Source: an uncultured Oscillibacter sp.
GTDB taxonomy: Bacteria; Bacillota; Clostridia; Oscillospirales; Oscillospiraceae
Direction: 5' to 3'
NCBI RefSeq assembly: GCF_910587525.1
Contig: NZ_CAJULS010000100.1
Location: 1 to 8,618 of the forward strand
Length of the DNA: 8,618 nucleotides
In this document: piece by piece, positions 1-7,193 of the stretch
Numbering within the stretch: position 1 is the stretch's first letter
How the letters are laid out: every line of letters starts with the position of its first letter
The notes under the pieces: model-generated
Told to the model about the DNA's origin: nothing
What the model saw: only the letters and a program-made list of their open reading frames with translations
Databases searched by the model: none
Program-made: the position numbers and the translations under genes

Positions 1-593
<593 letters not shown>

Positions 594-603
594 CACCACC
601 TTC

Positions 604-638
604 TTCAATGGGACGGGGATCTTCCCCGCCCCATTGAA
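604..638 (+). other. Hairpin in dnaK-dnaJ intergenic region, no T-tract
   Basis: Arms 604-619 and 623-638 form a 16-bp stem around a 3-base loop, with one A-C mismatch (613/629). The sequence after it (CGGCGTGTACC) has no T run, so this is not a standard intrinsic terminator. It lies 11 bases past the dnaK stop. It could protect the dnaK 3' end, pause polymerase or reduce read-through into dnaJ; which of these applies is inference. Confidence 0.7.
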
Positions 639-653
639 CGGCGTGTACCAAAA

Positions 654-680
654 CCGCAGGGGCGCGCAACCCCCGTGCGG
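654..680 (+). other. Second hairpin, directly upstream of dnaJ RBS
   Basis: CCGCA (654-658) pairs with TGCGG (676-680), and GGGG (659-662) pairs with CCCC (671-674). One G (675) is bulged and the loop is 8 bases. The stem ends 4 bases before the dnaJ ribosome binding site (GAGGTG, 685-690). It may limit ribosome access or mark an RNA processing site; the role is not shown by sequence alone. Confidence 0.5.
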
Positions 681-695
681 CATTGAGGTGTATAT

Positions 696-1826
696 ATGGC
701 TGAGCAGAAACGTGATTATTACGAGGTCCTGGGCGTGTCCAAGGGAGCTTCTCAGGACGAGATTAAAAAGGCCTACCGGAAATTGGCCAAGGCCAACCAC
801 CCGGACCTGAACCCCGGCGACAAGGCCGCCGAGGCCCGGTTCAAGGAAGTCAACGAGGCCTACGAGGTCCTGTCCGACAGCGACAAGAAATCCCGGTACG
901 ACCAGTACGGCCATGCCGGGGTTGACCCCAACTTCGGGGCCGGCGGCGGGTTTGACGGCGGCTTTGACTTCGGCGATCTGGGGGATATCTTCGGCAGCTT
1001 CTTCGGCGGAGGCTTCGGCGGCGGACGGCGGAGCAATCCCAATGCCCCCCAGCGGGGGGAGAGCATCCGTCTGTCTCTGGCCGTCACCTTTGAGGAGGCA
1101 GCCTTCGGCTGCGAGAAGTCTGTCACCGTGGATCGTATGGAGCAGTGCGGCACCTGCCACGGCAATGGCTGCGCCGCCGGCGCCACGCCGGAGGTCTGCC
1201 CGGACTGCCACGGTACAGGCCAGGTCCAGGTCCGGCGGCAGACGCCCATGGGCGTGTTCGCCACCACCTCCCCCTGCTCCAAGTGCGGCGGCAAGGGTAA
1301 GATCATCCACCAGCCCTGCAAGGACTGCCACGGCTCCGGCGTGATCCGGCAGCGCCGGACCATCCAGGCCACCATCCCCGCCGGCATCGACCATGGGCAG
1401 ACCATCTCCATCCGGGGCCAGGGCCACGCCGGCACCAACGGCGGCCCCGCCGGCGACCTGCTGATCACCATCACCGTCCGGCCTCACGAGCTGTTCCGCC
1501 GGGAGGGCACCAGCGTGCTGTGCGAGGCGCCCATCACCTTTGCCCAGGCGGTGCTGGGAGCGGAGCTGGAGATCCCCACCATTGACGGCAAAGTTAAATA
1601 CGACCTGCCGGAGGGCACCCAGAGCGGCACCACCTTCCGCCTCAAGGGCAAGGGCATCCCCGCCATCAACGGCCGGGGCCGGGGCGACCAATACGTCACG
1701 GTATACATCGAGACGCCCCGGAACCTGAACAAGGAGCAGAAGGAAGCTCTGAAAAAGTTTGCCGAGAGCGTAGGGGACAACAACTACGAGGAGCGGAAAA
1801 AGTTCTTCAAGAAGTTCAAAAAGTGA
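696..1826 (+). CDS. dnaJ: Co-chaperone DnaJ (Hsp40, type I)
   Basis: A complete 376-residue type I DnaJ, normal length for the family. Domains in order: J domain (about 7-72) with the HPD tripeptide at 35-37 that stimulates DnaK ATPase; Gly/Phe-rich linker (about 75-112); zinc-binding domain with four CxxCxGxG repeats at 151-158, 168-175, 194-201 and 208-215, all eight cysteines intact; then the C-terminal substrate-binding beta domains. It delivers unfolded proteins to DnaK in the cytoplasm. The ATG at 696 is preceded by GAGGTG at 685-690. It lies downstream of dnaK across two hairpins that may lower its expression relative to dnaK. The next gene starts 10 bases after its stop, so they are probably cotranscribed. 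Nothing is missing or truncated. Identification is very secure. Confidence 0.98.
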   Translation: MAEQKRDYYEVLGVSKGASQDEIKKAYRKLAKANHPDLNPGDKAAEARFKEVNEAYEVLSDSDKKSRYDQYGHAGVDPNFGAGGGFDGGFDFGDLGDIFGSFFGGGFGGGRRSNPNAPQRGESIRLSLAVTFEEAAFGCEKSVTVDRMEQCGTCHGNGCAAGATPEVCPDCHGTGQVQVRRQTPMGVFATTSPCSKCGGKGKIIHQPCKDCHGSGVIRQRRTIQATIPAGIDHGQTISIRGQGHAGTNGGPAGDLLITITVRPHELFRREGTSVLCEAPITFAQAVLGAELEIPTIDGKVKYDLPEGTQSGTTFRLKGKGIPAINGRGRGDQYVTVYIETPRNLNKEQKEALKKFAESVGDNNYEERKKFFKKFKK

Positions 1827-1836
1827 GGCGAGGTCC

Positions 1837-2646
1837 ATGTATCTGGCAGATTACCATATGCACTCCCGCATCTCCCCGGACGCCAAATACCCCATGACGG
1901 AGATGGCCGGGGCCGCTCTGCGGGCCGGGATGGACGAGGTGTGCTTCACCGACCATATGGAGCCCGTGGCCTGGAATGGCCGGGACCCCATTGAGTTCTA
2001 TGACTGGGACGCCCTCTCCCGGGAGTTCCAGGCCGCCCGGGAGGCTCTGGGGGACCGCATCCGGCTGCGTCTTGGCATTGAGCTGGGGGAGGCCGTTCTG
2101 GACCTGCCCCGGACCGCCGAGCTGCTGAAGGGCGCCCCAGAGCTGGACTTCATCATCGGCTCCACCCACATTCTGTCGGAGCAGTTCGACTATGTGGACA
2201 TGTATTTCTTCCACCCCAAGGACGAAGAGGAGGCCCTGCTGGGTATTGCCGACTATCTGGCGCTTGTAAGACGGGAGGCAGAGTGGGGCCAGTTCGACGT
2301 GCTGGGCCATCTGACCCTGCCCCTGCGGTATCTCAACGAGAACCAGGGGTTCCACCTGAGCTTTGACCCCTTCGAGGCGGAGGTGGAGGACATCCTGCGC
2401 ACCGCGATCCGGAACGGCTGCGGCATCGAGCTGAATACCAACCGGGGCAATACCCCCCTGCCGGACGAGAAGTGGCTGCGGATGTACCGGGATCTGGGGG
2501 GCGAGATCATCACCCTGGGCACCGACGCCCACACGCCGGAGTTCGCCGGCTGCGCCATCCAGGCCCGGCAGGAGCTGCTGCGCCGGTGCGGGTTCACCAA
2601 ATTCTGCACCTTTGAAAAACGGCAGCCCATTTGGCACGACCTGTGA
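1837..2646 (+). CDS. PHP-domain phosphoesterase, histidinol-phosphatase (HisJ/HisK) family
   Basis: A 269-residue PHP-superfamily metal-dependent phosphoesterase. Metal-binding motifs are visible in the family order: DYHMHS (H7, H9), TDHME (H40), the Glu of GIELGE (E82), STH (H111), VLGHL (H158) and GTDAH (D230, H232). Length and motif set match HisJ-type histidinol phosphatases, which dephosphorylate L-histidinol phosphate in histidine synthesis. Members of this family also act on other phosphates, so the substrate is inferred. The ATG is preceded by a GAGGCGAGG ribosome binding site (1825-1833) that overlaps the dnaJ stop codon, indicating cotranscription and perhaps coupling with dnaJ. No other his genes are in the window, which weakens a pure histidine-pathway reading. 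Family is secure, exact substrate less so. Confidence 0.85.
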   Translation: MYLADYHMHSRISPDAKYPMTEMAGAALRAGMDEVCFTDHMEPVAWNGRDPIEFYDWDALSREFQAAREALGDRIRLRLGIELGEAVLDLPRTAELLKGAPELDFIIGSTHILSEQFDYVDMYFFHPKDEEEALLGIADYLALVRREAEWGQFDVLGHLTLPLRYLNENQGFHLSFDPFEAEVEDILRTAIRNGCGIELNTNRGNTPLPDEKWLRMYRDLGGEIITLGTDAHTPEFAGCAIQARQELLRRCGFTKFCTFEKRQPIWHDL

Positions 2647-2665
2647 GGGAAATGCCAGAAAGATA

Positions 2666-2694
2666 TTGATTTTTTCCCGAAAGCAATATACAAT
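2666..2694 (+). promoter_or_regulatory. Sigma-A-type promoter for rpiB
   Basis: A TTGATT -35 box (2666-2671) and TACAAT -10 box (2689-2694) are separated by 17 bases, in an A/T-rich island unlike the GC-rich surroundings. Transcription would begin near 2701, about 25 bases before the rpiB start, with the AGGAGG site at 2712-2717 in between. It starts 19 bases after the phosphatase stop, so rpiB can be expressed apart from dnaK-dnaJ. Confidence 0.7.
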
Positions 2695-2725
2695 AATGAG
2701 ACACAACAGACAGGAGGATGTCACC

Positions 2726-3163
2726 ATGAAAATCGCACTGGGCTGTGACCACGGCGGCTATGAACTGAAACAGTACATCATCCCGGTCCTGGAGAAGCTG
2801 GGCCACACCTGTGAGGACTTTGGCTGCACCTCTCTGGACAGCTGCGACTACCCCGACTTTGGTGCGGCGGCTGCCCGTGCCGTGGCGGAGGGCAAGTGCG
2901 ACCGGGGTATTGTAATCTGCACCACCGGCATCGGCATCTCCATTGCCGCCAACAAGATCAAGGGCATCCGCTGCGCCCACTGCGCCGACTGCCTCCAGGC
3001 GGAAATGACCCGCCGCCACAACGACGCCAACATGATGGCCATCGGCGCCGGCTTTACCGGCAAAAACATGGCCGAACGTATGGTGGAGGTGTTCCTCTCC
3101 ACGGAATTCGAGGGCGGACGCCACGCCCGCCGGGTGGATAAGATCATGGCCCTGGAGGGCTGA
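2726..3163 (+). CDS. rpiB: Ribose-5-phosphate isomerase B (RpiB/LacAB family)
   Basis: A 145-residue RpiB, the usual length. It interconverts ribose 5-phosphate and ribulose 5-phosphate in the non-oxidative pentose phosphate pathway; some relatives act on allose or galactose phosphates, so the substrate is inferred by family. Visible signatures: GCDHGG at 6-11, a Cys-Thr-Thr-Gly-Ile-Gly loop with C65 aligned to the catalytic cysteine of E. coli RpiB (C66), and RRHNDAN with H98 aligned to E. coli H99. The C-terminal EGGRHARRV is also typical. The start at 2726 is chosen because it follows AGGAGG (2712-2717) and gives the standard N-terminus; the frame is open further upstream but that part lacks family sequence and overlaps the promoter. 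Nine cysteines, including C83-x2-C86-x2-C89, are unusually many. It is probably cotranscribed with the downstream membrane protein gene. Confidence 0.93.
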   Translation: MKIALGCDHGGYELKQYIIPVLEKLGHTCEDFGCTSLDSCDYPDFGAAAARAVAEGKCDRGIVICTTGIGISIAANKIKGIRCAHCADCLQAEMTRRHNDANMMAIGAGFTGKNMAERMVEVFLSTEFEGGRHARRVDKIMALEG

Positions 3164-3206
3164 TTTCCGCCCAATTCAACAATTTCGCGGAGAGGAGGGA
3201 GAGGCC

Positions 3207-4277
3207 ATGGCCAAGGGATACCGCAACTACCGGGGCCGGACCTCCAAGGGAAAAATTGCCTTAGCCATACTCCTGGTATTCATCATTCTGGCGGCGCTGA
3301 GTGCGCTGGCCATGCAGCGCTACATTGCCTACGACGAAACCGGCGCCCCCTTCTTCCGTCTGCCGGAGCGGCCGGCGGCCCCGGCGCCGCCGGCGGAGGA
3401 TATCCCGCCCGTCCAGGTGCCGGAGCCCGCGGACAGCCTGGAGGTCATCGTACCGGAACCGGAAACCCCGCCTGCTTTTCAGGTGTACTCCCTGACGGCC
3501 GCCCCGCTGACCCCGGCGGTCTGGGAGGCCGCCCGGGCGGAGATGGGCGACACCTTCGGCGGTGTGACCGTCACCTTGAAGGACGCCCGTGGCACCGTCT
3601 ATTTTGCTTCCCAAACCGCCGCGAGTAAGGCGGTAAAGACCGTACAGGGCACCACGGAGGCCCTGGGCATGATTACCGGAGACGAGGAGCTGTATACCAT
3701 CGCCCGCTTCTCCTGTCTGCCGGACGCCTTTGCCCCCTATATGAACAACACCCCCATGGGTTTGAAGACCACCGGCGGCAGGATGTTCCACGCCGCCGGC
3801 ACCACCTGGCTGGACCCCGGCAGGCCGGCCGCCCGGGAGTACCTGTGCGGTCTGGCCCGGGAGATTGCGGAGCTGGGCTTTGACGAGATTTTGCTGACAG
3901 ACACCGGCTATCCCATCCAGGGGAATCTGAATACCCTCAATTACGGTTCCAGCCCCATCGAGGAGAACCTGAGCCTCCTCTGGCAGGACCTCCTCCAGAC
4001 GCTGGAACCATACGGCGTAAAGCTCTCCATGGAACTCCCCGAGAGTGTGATCTCCGACGGCCAGGAGGCCGTCTCCGGTCTGGTGCTGGCCCGGGCTGTC
4101 AGCTATGCGGACCGGGTGTACGCCGTGACAGAGCCGGGACAGGCCGGAATCCTCTCCAATCTGGTGCTTCAGGCGGAGGCTGTGGCCGAAAACCGGGTTC
4201 AGGACTTCCTGCCGGAGCTGACCGCGCCGGACTCCAGCTGGGACGGCCCCTTCCTGCTGCTGCCGGCGGCGGAATGA
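3207..4277 (+). CDS. Membrane-anchored protein with putative glycoside hydrolase-like (DUF4015-like) domain
   Basis: A 356-residue protein. The N-terminus is basic (residues 1-16, rich in Lys/Arg), followed by one hydrophobic helix at about 17-37, so it is probably anchored with the bulk outside the cell. A Pro/Glu-rich linker (about 52-92) follows, then a globular region. Around residues 201-236 it reads WLDPGRPAAREYL then LGFDEILLTDTGYP, which resembles the DPxxxxxxxYL...LGFDEIxxDYxRFP signature of the DUF4015 putative glycosyl hydrolase family (TIM-barrel, alpha-amylase-like). The usual DYxRFP segment is altered here to TDTGYP, so catalytic activity is uncertain. The ATG at 3207 follows AGGAGGGAGAGG (3193-3204). 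It sits 43 bases after rpiB on the same strand and ends before a strong terminator. A cell-envelope polysaccharide role is inferred from the fold resemblance and location only. Confidence 0.7.
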   Translation: MAKGYRNYRGRTSKGKIALAILLVFIILAALSALAMQRYIAYDETGAPFFRLPERPAAPAPPAEDIPPVQVPEPADSLEVIVPEPETPPAFQVYSLTAAPLTPAVWEAARAEMGDTFGGVTVTLKDARGTVYFASQTAASKAVKTVQGTTEALGMITGDEELYTIARFSCLPDAFAPYMNNTPMGLKTTGGRMFHAAGTTWLDPGRPAAREYLCGLAREIAELGFDEILLTDTGYPIQGNLNTLNYGSSPIEENLSLLWQDLLQTLEPYGVKLSMELPESVISDGQEAVSGLVLARAVSYADRVYAVTEPGQAGILSNLVLQAEAVAENRVQDFLPELTAPDSSWDGPFLLLPAAE

Positions 4278-4286
4278 GCAAAATAG

Positions 4287-4322
4287 AGGACCGTGTCCTT
4301 TTGGGACACGGTCCTTTCTGTT
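4287..4322. terminator. Bidirectional intrinsic terminator between convergent genes
   Basis: A perfect 12-bp stem (4287-4298 with 4304-4315) has a 5-base loop (TTTTG) and is followed on the + strand by TTCTGTT. On the - strand the stem is followed by CTATTTTGC. It lies 9 bases past the + strand stop and 5 bases past the - strand stop, so it probably serves both genes. Confidence 0.85.
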
Positions 4323-5724
4323 ACACCGGCTTTTCAAAGTAGAAGAAGGTCTCGTCCTCCCCGCTCCTGCGCATACAGGAGGAGAGCATCTTGAAGGAGG
4401 CCTCATTCTCTTTATAGCACTTGGCCACCACCCGGTTCAGGTGGACCTTGTACAGCCCCCAATTTGCCACGGCGGCAAAGGCCTCTGTGCCGTAGCCGTG
4501 GCCGTCATACTCCCTGCTGATGCGGCAGCCCAGCTCCGCGCCGCCCTGGTAGTCGAAGCGGTAGAGCACCGCCTCGCCGATGAGCTTCCCGTCCAGCCGG
4601 ATAGCGAAGTTGGTGGCCAGGCCATTGGCAAAGTCCCGCCGGGCCACGTCGAAGAAGCTCCGCTCCTCTACCGCCCCCCCCAGACCGGTCACATCGTCAT
4701 AGCCCCACCAGCGGTTCCGCTCCTGGTCCAGCACAAGGGCGTTGTAGGCGGGGATATCCGCCTCTTCCAGGGCGGAGAGGGTCAGCCGCTCCGTCCTCAG
4801 CTCCGGGATGGCCTTCACATGGCTCAGCAGCTCGTTCTGGGGCTCAAAGCGGTACTTGGGCGCCAGCTTGGCCGGGCCGTATTGCAGCTTGGAGGTACGG
4901 AGGCCCCGGTCCGCGGCGTCGTCCTCCCGGTCGATCCACTGGCAGTCCCCGCCGAAGGCGTTGGCAAAGGCCTGCACCAGGGCGGGATACACCCCGGTGT
5001 AGGAATAGAGCGCCTTTTCGATGTGGATAATGAGCGTATCCCCGCACCGCTCCGCCAGGGACAGGGCTATGAGCTTGTCCCCGTCGAACATGCCGCCGGC
5101 CAAAAAGAAGGACTTGCCCGCCATTTTCAGCATGTTCTTGGCCAGGGCCAGCTCATCCCGGGCCTTGGCGTTGTCCCCCTTGGGAAACTCCGCCTCATAG
5201 TCCTCCCAGAAGCGGCCGATCACCGAAGCGTCCGCCGCCGTCAAGGGGCGGAAGAAGGCGTCGGGCCACTGGGTGTGGAACTTCTTGATGTGGTTGCGCT
5301 GGCCGGAGTACCGCCGCCCGGTGAAGAACTGAAGGTCCTCCCGGTAGTACACATAGTCCCGCCAGGTGCGGATGTTGCTGACCCGCACGTAGGGGTACCG
5401 GGCCAGGAGCTTGGCCGCCCTGCACTCCGGCACCACGGAGATCACGGGGCACACCCCCGCCTCCAGGCAATAGGATTCGATGGCGGCCAGGGCGGCGTCC
5501 TCGTCCCCCTGGGGGCCGGGAACCGGGTAGTCAAAGGCGGTCTGCCCGTCGATGGTGTTGCGGATCACCAGACATCCGGCAATCTCCGCCCAGGCGGGGT
5601 GGAGGGTCTTGCGCCACATGAGCTTGGTACCCACGGAGTATTCGCACAAACCGTAGCTGCAGTTTTGATAATACCGCCGCAGCTTGGGCGCGTCCTGTTT
5701 TGTCACTGGTTTGAAATTCTGCAT
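4321..5724 (-). CDS. DUF2156 (PG lysyltransferase-like) and GNAT acetyltransferase fusion
   Basis: A 467-residue cytoplasmic protein with two acyltransferase-fold parts and no membrane helix. Residues 1 to about 300 resemble DUF2156, the phosphatidylglycerol lysyltransferase C-terminal domain. The best signature is GRRYSGQRNHIKKF (136-149), close to the GKKxxxKRNHINKF motif of that family. Residues 311-467 are a RimJ/RimL-type GNAT domain, starting TERLTLSALEEAD, with the acetyl-CoA pyrophosphate loop DGHGYGT at 407-413 and the following NRVVAKCYKENEASFKML helix region. GNAT domains move acetyl from acetyl-CoA to amines; the first domain would use aminoacyl-tRNA if it works like its relatives. 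Neither substrate can be read from the sequence. The ATG at 5724 follows AGGTGA (5733-5728). It is monocistronic, convergent with the upstream unit and divergent from a small membrane protein gene. Confidence 0.8.
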   Translation of the reverse strand: MQNFKPVTKQDAPKLRRYYQNCSYGLCEYSVGTKLMWRKTLHPAWAEIAGCLVIRNTIDGQTAFDYPVPGPQGDEDAALAAIESYCLEAGVCPVISVVPECRAAKLLARYPYVRVSNIRTWRDYVYYREDLQFFTGRRYSGQRNHIKKFHTQWPDAFFRPLTAADASVIGRFWEDYEAEFPKGDNAKARDELALAKNMLKMAGKSFFLAGGMFDGDKLIALSLAERCGDTLIIHIEKALYSYTGVYPALVQAFANAFGGDCQWIDREDDAADRGLRTSKLQYGPAKLAPKYRFEPQNELLSHVKAIPELRTERLTLSALEEADIPAYNALVLDQERNRWWGYDDVTGLGGAVEERSFFDVARRDFANGLATNFAIRLDGKLIGEAVLYRFDYQGGAELGCRISREYDGHGYGTEAFAAVANWGLYKVHLNRVVAKCYKENEASFKMLSSCMRRSGEDETFFYFEKPV

Positions 5725-5786
5725 AAGTCACCTGTTCTCTCTGTAAGCTGTGCCGCCTCCGGCGGCGTACGGACCCGGCCGGGCGG

Positions 5787-5815
5787 TTGACAGCGTCTCT
5801 CGCCCATAGTAATAT
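5787..5815 (+). promoter_or_regulatory. Promoter for the small membrane protein gene
   Basis: A perfect TTGACA -35 box (5787-5792) is followed after 17 bases by TAATAT (5810-5815). Transcription would start near 5822, and the ribosome binding site AAGGGGGG lies at 5831-5838. A 10-bp palindrome CCCGGCCGGG (5774-5783) lies just upstream of the -35 box. GCGTCTCT occurs both in the spacer (5793-5800) and immediately before the start codon (5838-5845); the meaning of this repeat is unknown. Confidence 0.65.
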
Positions 5816-5845
5816 ACGGATAGTTCTGCAAAGGGGGGCGTCTCT

Positions 5846-6077
5846 ATGAAACGCGCGCTGATCGGCGGATTTTTTACCATCCTGGGAAGCCTCTGGTGCA
5901 TGTTTATTCTCCTGCATATCCAGGACCGCATGGTCACCCGTCTGGCACACCCCGCCTGGCCGTGTCATCACGCCCCTGGGGGCGGCCCATATGGGGATCC
6001 CCTTCTTTCTGGCGGCCGCGTTGGCCGCAGCGGGTCTTGCGATCCTGATCCGGGAGTATTTCCGGAAGGAGAGCTGA
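5846..6077 (+). pseudogene. Small two-helix membrane protein, frameshifted
   Basis: The ATG at 5846 follows AAGGGGGG (5831-5838) and starts MKRALIGGFFTILGSLW, a basic end plus a hydrophobic helix through about residue 24. That frame then turns into low-complexity Pro/Gly/His/Arg sequence and runs on through the terminator to 6223. In the next frame (+1), the same DNA reads VWHTPPGRVITPLG (from 5940), then a second hydrophobic helix, then IREYFRKES and a TGA at 6075-6077, right before a terminator. Removing one base, for example from the CCC at 5937-5939, joins both halves into a sensible 76-residue protein with two membrane helices. So there is probably a one-base insertion, a sequencing error, or less likely a programmed +1 frameshift, between about 5925 and 5963. 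The function is unknown and I do not recognise the family. Promoter, ribosome binding site and terminator are all intact. Confidence 0.7.
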
Positions 6078-6092
6078 CCTCCGTTTCTCGCC

Positions 6093-6123
6093 AAAAAGGA
6101 GAAGGCTCTGCCTTCTCCTTTTT
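6093..6123. terminator. Bidirectional intrinsic terminator
   Basis: A perfect 14-bp stem (6093-6106 with 6110-6123) closes a 3-base loop. The arm begins with AAAAA and ends with TTTTT, so both strands leave a U run. It lies 15 bases past the small-protein stop on the + strand and 2 bases past the mreB stop on the - strand, and probably ends both transcripts. It supports the idea that the + strand gene stops at 6077. Confidence 0.9.
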
Positions 6124-6125
6124 CG

Positions 6126-7145
6126 TCAGTTCATCTGCCTGCGGCGGGAGATATTCATGGTGCCGTCCTGGAGGGAGTTCAGGTCCGCCAGGCTTTTGCC
6201 CGTGCCCAGCGCCACGCAGCTGATGGCCTCCTCGGCGATGACGGCGTGAATGCCGGTGCGGGCGGTGACCAGCTTGTCAAAGCCGGAGACCAGGCTGCCG
6301 CCGCCGGTCATGACGATGCCGTTGGTGGAGATGTCCGCCACCAGCTCCGGCGGCGTCCGCTCCAGCACGGAGTGGATGGCCTCCATGATGCGCTCCACCG
6401 GCTCCTCGAAGGCGTCCATCATCTCCGTGGAGCTGACGGCCACCACCTTGGGCAGGCCCGTCAGCAGGCACCGGCCCTTCACGTCCATGACCTCCTCCTC
6501 GTCCTTGGGGAAGACGCAGCCAATCTGCTTCTTCATTTCCTCGGCGGTGCGCTCGCCCACCAGCAGGTTGTGCTTGCGGCGCATATACTTCACCACAGCC
6601 TCGTTGAGCTGGTCGCCGGCGATCTTGATGGAGGCGGACTCCACCACGCCGGAGAGGGAGATGACGGCGATGTCCGCCGTGCCGCCGCCGATGTCCACCA
6701 CCATGTGGCCGTCGGGCTGGGTAATGTCGATGCCTGCGCCGATGGCGGCCGCCACAGGCTCCTCAATGAGGTAGACCTTCCGGGCGCCGGCCTGGATGCC
6801 CGCGTCCACCACAGCGCGCTCCTCAACCTCCGTAATGCCGGAGGGGATGCAGATCAGCACCCGGGGGCGGAAGAAGGACACGCCCGCCACCTTGTGAATA
6901 AACTCCCGGAGCATCCGCTCCGTCATGTCGTAGTCGGAGATCACGCCCTCCCGCAGGGGACGGATGGCCACGATGTTGCCGGGGGTGCGGCCCAGCATGG
7001 CCTGGGCCTCGGCGCCCACCTTCAGGAGCTTCCCCGTGTTCTTATCCAGCGCCACCACAGAGGGCTCGTTGAGAACAATGCCCTTGCCCTTGACATATAC
7101 CAAAACCGAAGCGGTTCCCAGGTCGATACCAATATCTTTTCCCAT
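6126..7145 (-). CDS. mreB: Rod shape-determining actin homologue MreB/Mbl
   Basis: A complete 339-residue bacterial actin, normal MreB length. It forms membrane-associated filaments that direct cell-wall synthesis along the side of rod cells. Actin-fold ATP sites are visible: phosphate-1 GIDLGTAS (6-13), phosphate-2 DIGGGTAD (151-158) and the adenosine-contacting TGGGS (280-284). Conserved RTPGNIVAIRPL (53-64) and GERTAEEMK (197-205) are also present. The N-terminal stretch KGKGIVLNEPSVVALDKN is close to Bacillus Mbl, so a paralogue assignment to mbl is possible. The start at 7145 follows GAGGTGAGG (7161-7153). No mreC or mreD follows; a terminator sits 2 bases past the stop. This is therefore a single-gene mreB unit, which also fits Mbl. 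Upstream is a long structured leader that may regulate it. Confidence 0.95.
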   Translation of the reverse strand: MGKDIGIDLGTASVLVYVKGKGIVLNEPSVVALDKNTGKLLKVGAEAQAMLGRTPGNIVAIRPLREGVISDYDMTERMLREFIHKVAGVSFFRPRVLICIPSGITEVEERAVVDAGIQAGARKVYLIEEPVAAAIGAGIDITQPDGHMVVDIGGGTADIAVISLSGVVESASIKIAGDQLNEAVVKYMRRKHNLLVGERTAEEMKKQIGCVFPKDEEEVMDVKGRCLLTGLPKVVAVSSTEMMDAFEEPVERIMEAIHSVLERTPPELVADISTNGIVMTGGGSLVSGFDKLVTARTGIHAVIAEEAISCVALGTGKSLADLNSLQDGTMNISRRRQMN

Positions 7146-7177
7146 GGATTTACCTCACCTCATGCTCTTTCTATCTT

Positions 7178-7183
7178 ATTATA
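7178..7183 (-). promoter_or_regulatory. Possible proximal -10 box for mreB
   Basis: A perfect TATAAT reads on the - strand at 7183-7178, about 17 bases upstream of the mreB ribosome binding site. No recognisable -35 box is found at 16-19 bases spacing, so it may be chance in an A/T-rich stretch or a weak second promoter. Confidence 0.3.
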
Positions 7184-7193
7184 ATACTAATTT

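Noticed and set aside
604..638. Intrinsic terminator after dnaK
   Set aside because: The stem is strong but no T run follows, so it is listed only as a hairpin.
2612..2725. N-terminal extension of RpiB by 38 codons
   Set aside because: It overlaps the phosphatase end and the promoter, lacks family sequence, and the start at 2726 has an ideal AGGAGG site.
1816..2727. - strand open frame opposite the PHP phosphatase
   Set aside because: An antisense shadow of a gene with intact metal-binding motifs; no recognisable protein signature.
3261..4406. - strand open frame of 381 codons opposite the anchored protein
   Set aside because: It crosses a strong terminator and another gene's 3' end; composition is low-complexity Gly/Arg, typical of a shadow frame.
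4441..5790. Long + strand open frame (449 codons) opposite the DUF2156-GNAT gene
   Set aside because: It mirrors the GC-rich codon pattern of the - strand gene, shows no family motifs, and has no convincing ribosome binding site; the opposite strand has clear domains.
5725..5845. - strand promoter for the DUF2156-GNAT gene
   Set aside because: Only weak candidates (such as TTGCAG with TATGGG) are present; none is good enough to annotate.
5846..6223. 125-codon reading of the small membrane protein gene
   Set aside because: After about residue 31 it leaves sensible protein sequence and runs through a strong terminator into mreB; the second half makes sense in the next frame ending at 6077.
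6246..7184. + strand open frame opposite mreB
   Set aside because: His/Ala/Gly-rich shadow of a secure mreB; no start signals.
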